Shown one piece after another: positions 63,001 to 64,000 of a stretch of 64,000 nucleotides of DNA. Origin of the DNA: Hydractinia symbiolongicarpus. Lineage: Eukaryota; Cnidaria; Hydrozoa; Anthoathecata; Hydractiniidae. The translations under genes and the position numbers were made by a program. The notes beneath the pieces are model-generated. The model saw only the letters and a list, made by a program, of their open reading frames with translations, searched no databases and was not told where the DNA came from. Location of the stretch: the NCBI RefSeq assembly GCF_029227915.1, contig NC_079879.1:372001-436000 (forward strand). Reading direction: 5' to 3'. Within the stretch, counting starts at the first letter, position 1; every line of letters starts with the position of its first letter.

Positions 63001-64000
63001 GCCTGTACAGTCAAAAGTATACAAAGAAAGTACGCAGGAAGTAAACTCATTTCCCGAACGATTTTTTAAATTATTTTTTTACCACTAAAACGCATGAGAC
63101 TTGTAGTTTTCAATAATGATTTCATTTTTGATGAGACGCCGAAAAAAAGGAGTTTAATCTCCGGCAAATAAAAACCCGCGATTTCCCGTAAATCCCGGAC
63201 CCGGCCCGTATAGTCGAATGTATACAAAGAAAGTAAACTGGGAGTAAACTCATTTCCCGAACGATTTTTGAAATTAATTTTTTACCACTAAAACGCATAA
63301 GTCTTGAAGTTTTCAAAAATGATTTCATTTTTGATGAGACGCTGAATAAAAGGAGTTTAATCGCCGGCAAACGAAAACCCGTGATTTCCCGTAAATCCCG
63401 CACCCGGCCCGTATAGTCAAAAGTACACAAAGAAAGTACGCAGGGAGTAAACTCATTTCCCGAACGATTCTTTAAATAATTGTTTCACCACTAAAAAGCA
63501 TGAGACTTGTAGTTTTTAAAAATGATTTCATTTTTGATGAGACGCTGAATAAAAGGAGTTTAATCGCCGGCAAACGAAAACACGCGATTTCCCGTATATC
63601 CCAGACTCGGCCCGTATAGTCATAAGTATACAAAGAAAGTACGCAGGGAGTAAACTCATTTCCCGAACGATTCTTTAAATTATTTTTTACCACTAAAACG
63701 CATGAGACTTGTAGTTTTCAAAAATGATTTCATTTTTGATGAGACGCTGAATAAAAGGAGTTTAATCGCCGGCAAACGAAAACTCGCGATTTCCCGTAAA
63801 TCCCGGACTCGGCCCGTATAATCAAAAGTTTACAAAGAAAGTACCCAGGGAGTAAACTCATTTCCCGAACGATTCTTTAAATTATTTTTTCACCACTAAA
63901 ACGCATGAGACTTGTAGTTTTTAAAAATGATTTCATTTTTGATGAGACGCTGAATAAAAGGAGTTTAATCTCCGGCAAACGAAAACCCGCGATTTCCCGT
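60050..64000 (+). repeat. HOR copy 3, partial, runs off the window
   Basis: It follows copy 2 from 54369 at +5,681, then at +5,478 from 61674 after a one-monomer deletion. It keeps the 202/204/202 indel set (61674, 62079, 62283) and the 202-bp monomer at 63500 that matches 58022. The last 96 bases match 58427 onward, so the island at 58427-60049 may recur beyond the window, giving a local period of about 5.5 kb. Confidence 0.88.
61471..61673 (+). repeat. Hybrid monomer from an exact one-monomer deletion
   Basis: It begins like 55790 with the private ctccgtcaaacg, then switches to the next monomer's cggactcggcccgaatagtcg. In copy 2 these markers lie in two neighbours (55790 and 55993). The switch lies between about 61545 and 61577 inside the shared cccgcgatttcccgtaaat tract. 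Confidence 0.9.

Larger units (their letters stand above)
1..64000 (+). repeat. 203-bp satellite DNA array, whole window
   Basis: The entire window is one head-to-tail tandem array. Every monomer carries the same landmarks in order: acgcatgagac, an AT-rich dyad, gacgctgaataaaaggag, a ccggcaaacgaaaac block, a CCCG-rich block, a tatagtc/tacagtc block, the pyrimidine-rich catttcccgaacgatt, then an AT-rich linker ending caccac(t/c). Start spacing gives 315 complete monomers (298 of 203 bp, 13 of 202, 3 of 204, 1 of 166). No monomer is inverted, and no unique sequence or transposon interrupts the array. Arrays of this kind are typical of eukaryotic heterochromatin; centromeric, pericentromeric or subtelomeric position cannot be told from sequence alone. 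I do not recognise the family or species. Confidence 0.98.

Noticed and set aside
1-64000. CRISPR array
   Set aside because: The repeats are 203 bp with no short conserved repeat/unique spacer alternation; all sequence between landmarks is itself repeated, and there are no cas genes.
1-64000. Bacterial or phage origin of the window
   Set aside because: 64 kb of homogeneous satellite without a gene is not compatible with known bacterial or phage genomes; nested HORs are typical of eukaryotic heterochromatin.
1-64000. Assembly artefact as the sole reason for the repetition
   Set aside because: HOR copies carry private substitutions, inherited indels and distinct hybrid monomers, which a collapsed or looped assembly would not create. 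Exact copy numbers could still be wrong in the most similar blocks (42.6-58.4 kb).
1-64000. Transposon-derived array (LTR, MITE or Helitron tail)
   Set aside because: No terminal inverted repeats, target-site duplications, polyA tails, primer-binding sites or coding remnants were seen. The only inverted repeat is the short 9-bp dyad within each monomer.

Overview
The whole 64 kb window is one uninterrupted tandem array of a satellite DNA with a 203-bp monomer. I see no protein-coding gene, RNA gene, transposon or unique-sequence island. Taking the ATG of the conserved 'acgcatgagac' block as monomer position 1, monomers start at 7, 210, 413 and so on to 63905. That is 315 complete monomers plus a partial one at the right edge, all head-to-tail in the same orientation. 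By start-to-start spacing, 298 are 203 bp, thirteen are 202 bp, three are 204 bp and one is 166 bp. Both window edges fall inside monomers, so the array is longer than 64 kb. A homogeneous array this long points to eukaryotic constitutive heterochromatin (pericentromeric, centromeric or subtelomeric). I cannot name the species or satellite family. One J/K-type consensus monomer is about 38% GC and has about 12 CpGs (observed/expected about 1.65).

Monomers fall into recognisable types, lettered here for this report: A (tttttaatgag, ccctgccc), B (atgaaac, ctcgcg), C (gtttttaaaaatg, gacttcccg), D (gatggaacgccg, gtaaacag), E (ataagac, gctgatt, cccgaatag), F (gattttattt, aataatagg, ccggtatag), G (gagattt, tctctgg, cccgtg), H (agttaattc or agataattc, agggcttaaac), I (tatatcccgg, gaatgtaccc), J (cctgtacagtcaaaag), K (cctgtatagtcgaa, gtaaacag), L (gctaaat, ccagtatag), M (gttttggatgagtcgctg), N (taagacgcatgagactttta) and O (cccgtg, tcaaaagtacac). 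They form higher-order repeats (HORs), of which the clearest is a nine-monomer cassette G-H-I-A-B-C-D-E-F (1,827 bp).

Layout: 7-4877, mixed block (trimer types, then cassettes). 4878-9952 and 9953-15027, two tandem copies of a 25-monomer, 5,075-bp HOR. 15028-18275, shortened cassettes with hybrid monomers. 18276-20711, a 4-monomer (812-bp) HOR in three copies. 20712-24328, M-N-O trimer territory ending in a 166-bp deleted monomer. 24329-36303, a region with the same type order as 1-15.6 kb, including a local 5-monomer duplication. 36304-38738, a 6-monomer duplication. 38739-42595, cassette and J/K monomers. 42596-50714 and 50715-58426, two copies of a roughly 40-monomer (8.1 kb) HOR. 58427-60049, an island like 19.9-22.3 kb. 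60050-64000, a third, partial copy of the right part of the 8.1 kb HOR, running off the window.

The sequence records repeated unequal exchange: duplications of 1, 3, 4, 5, 6, 9, 13, 25 and about 40 monomers, exact one-monomer deletions that leave in-register hybrids, and single-base indels inherited by HOR copies. Each monomer also carries a 9-bp dyad, a regularly spaced CCC cluster with G-quadruplex/i-motif potential on many types, and in some types a one-base-short CENP-B-box-like motif. These are sequence observations only; no function is shown.
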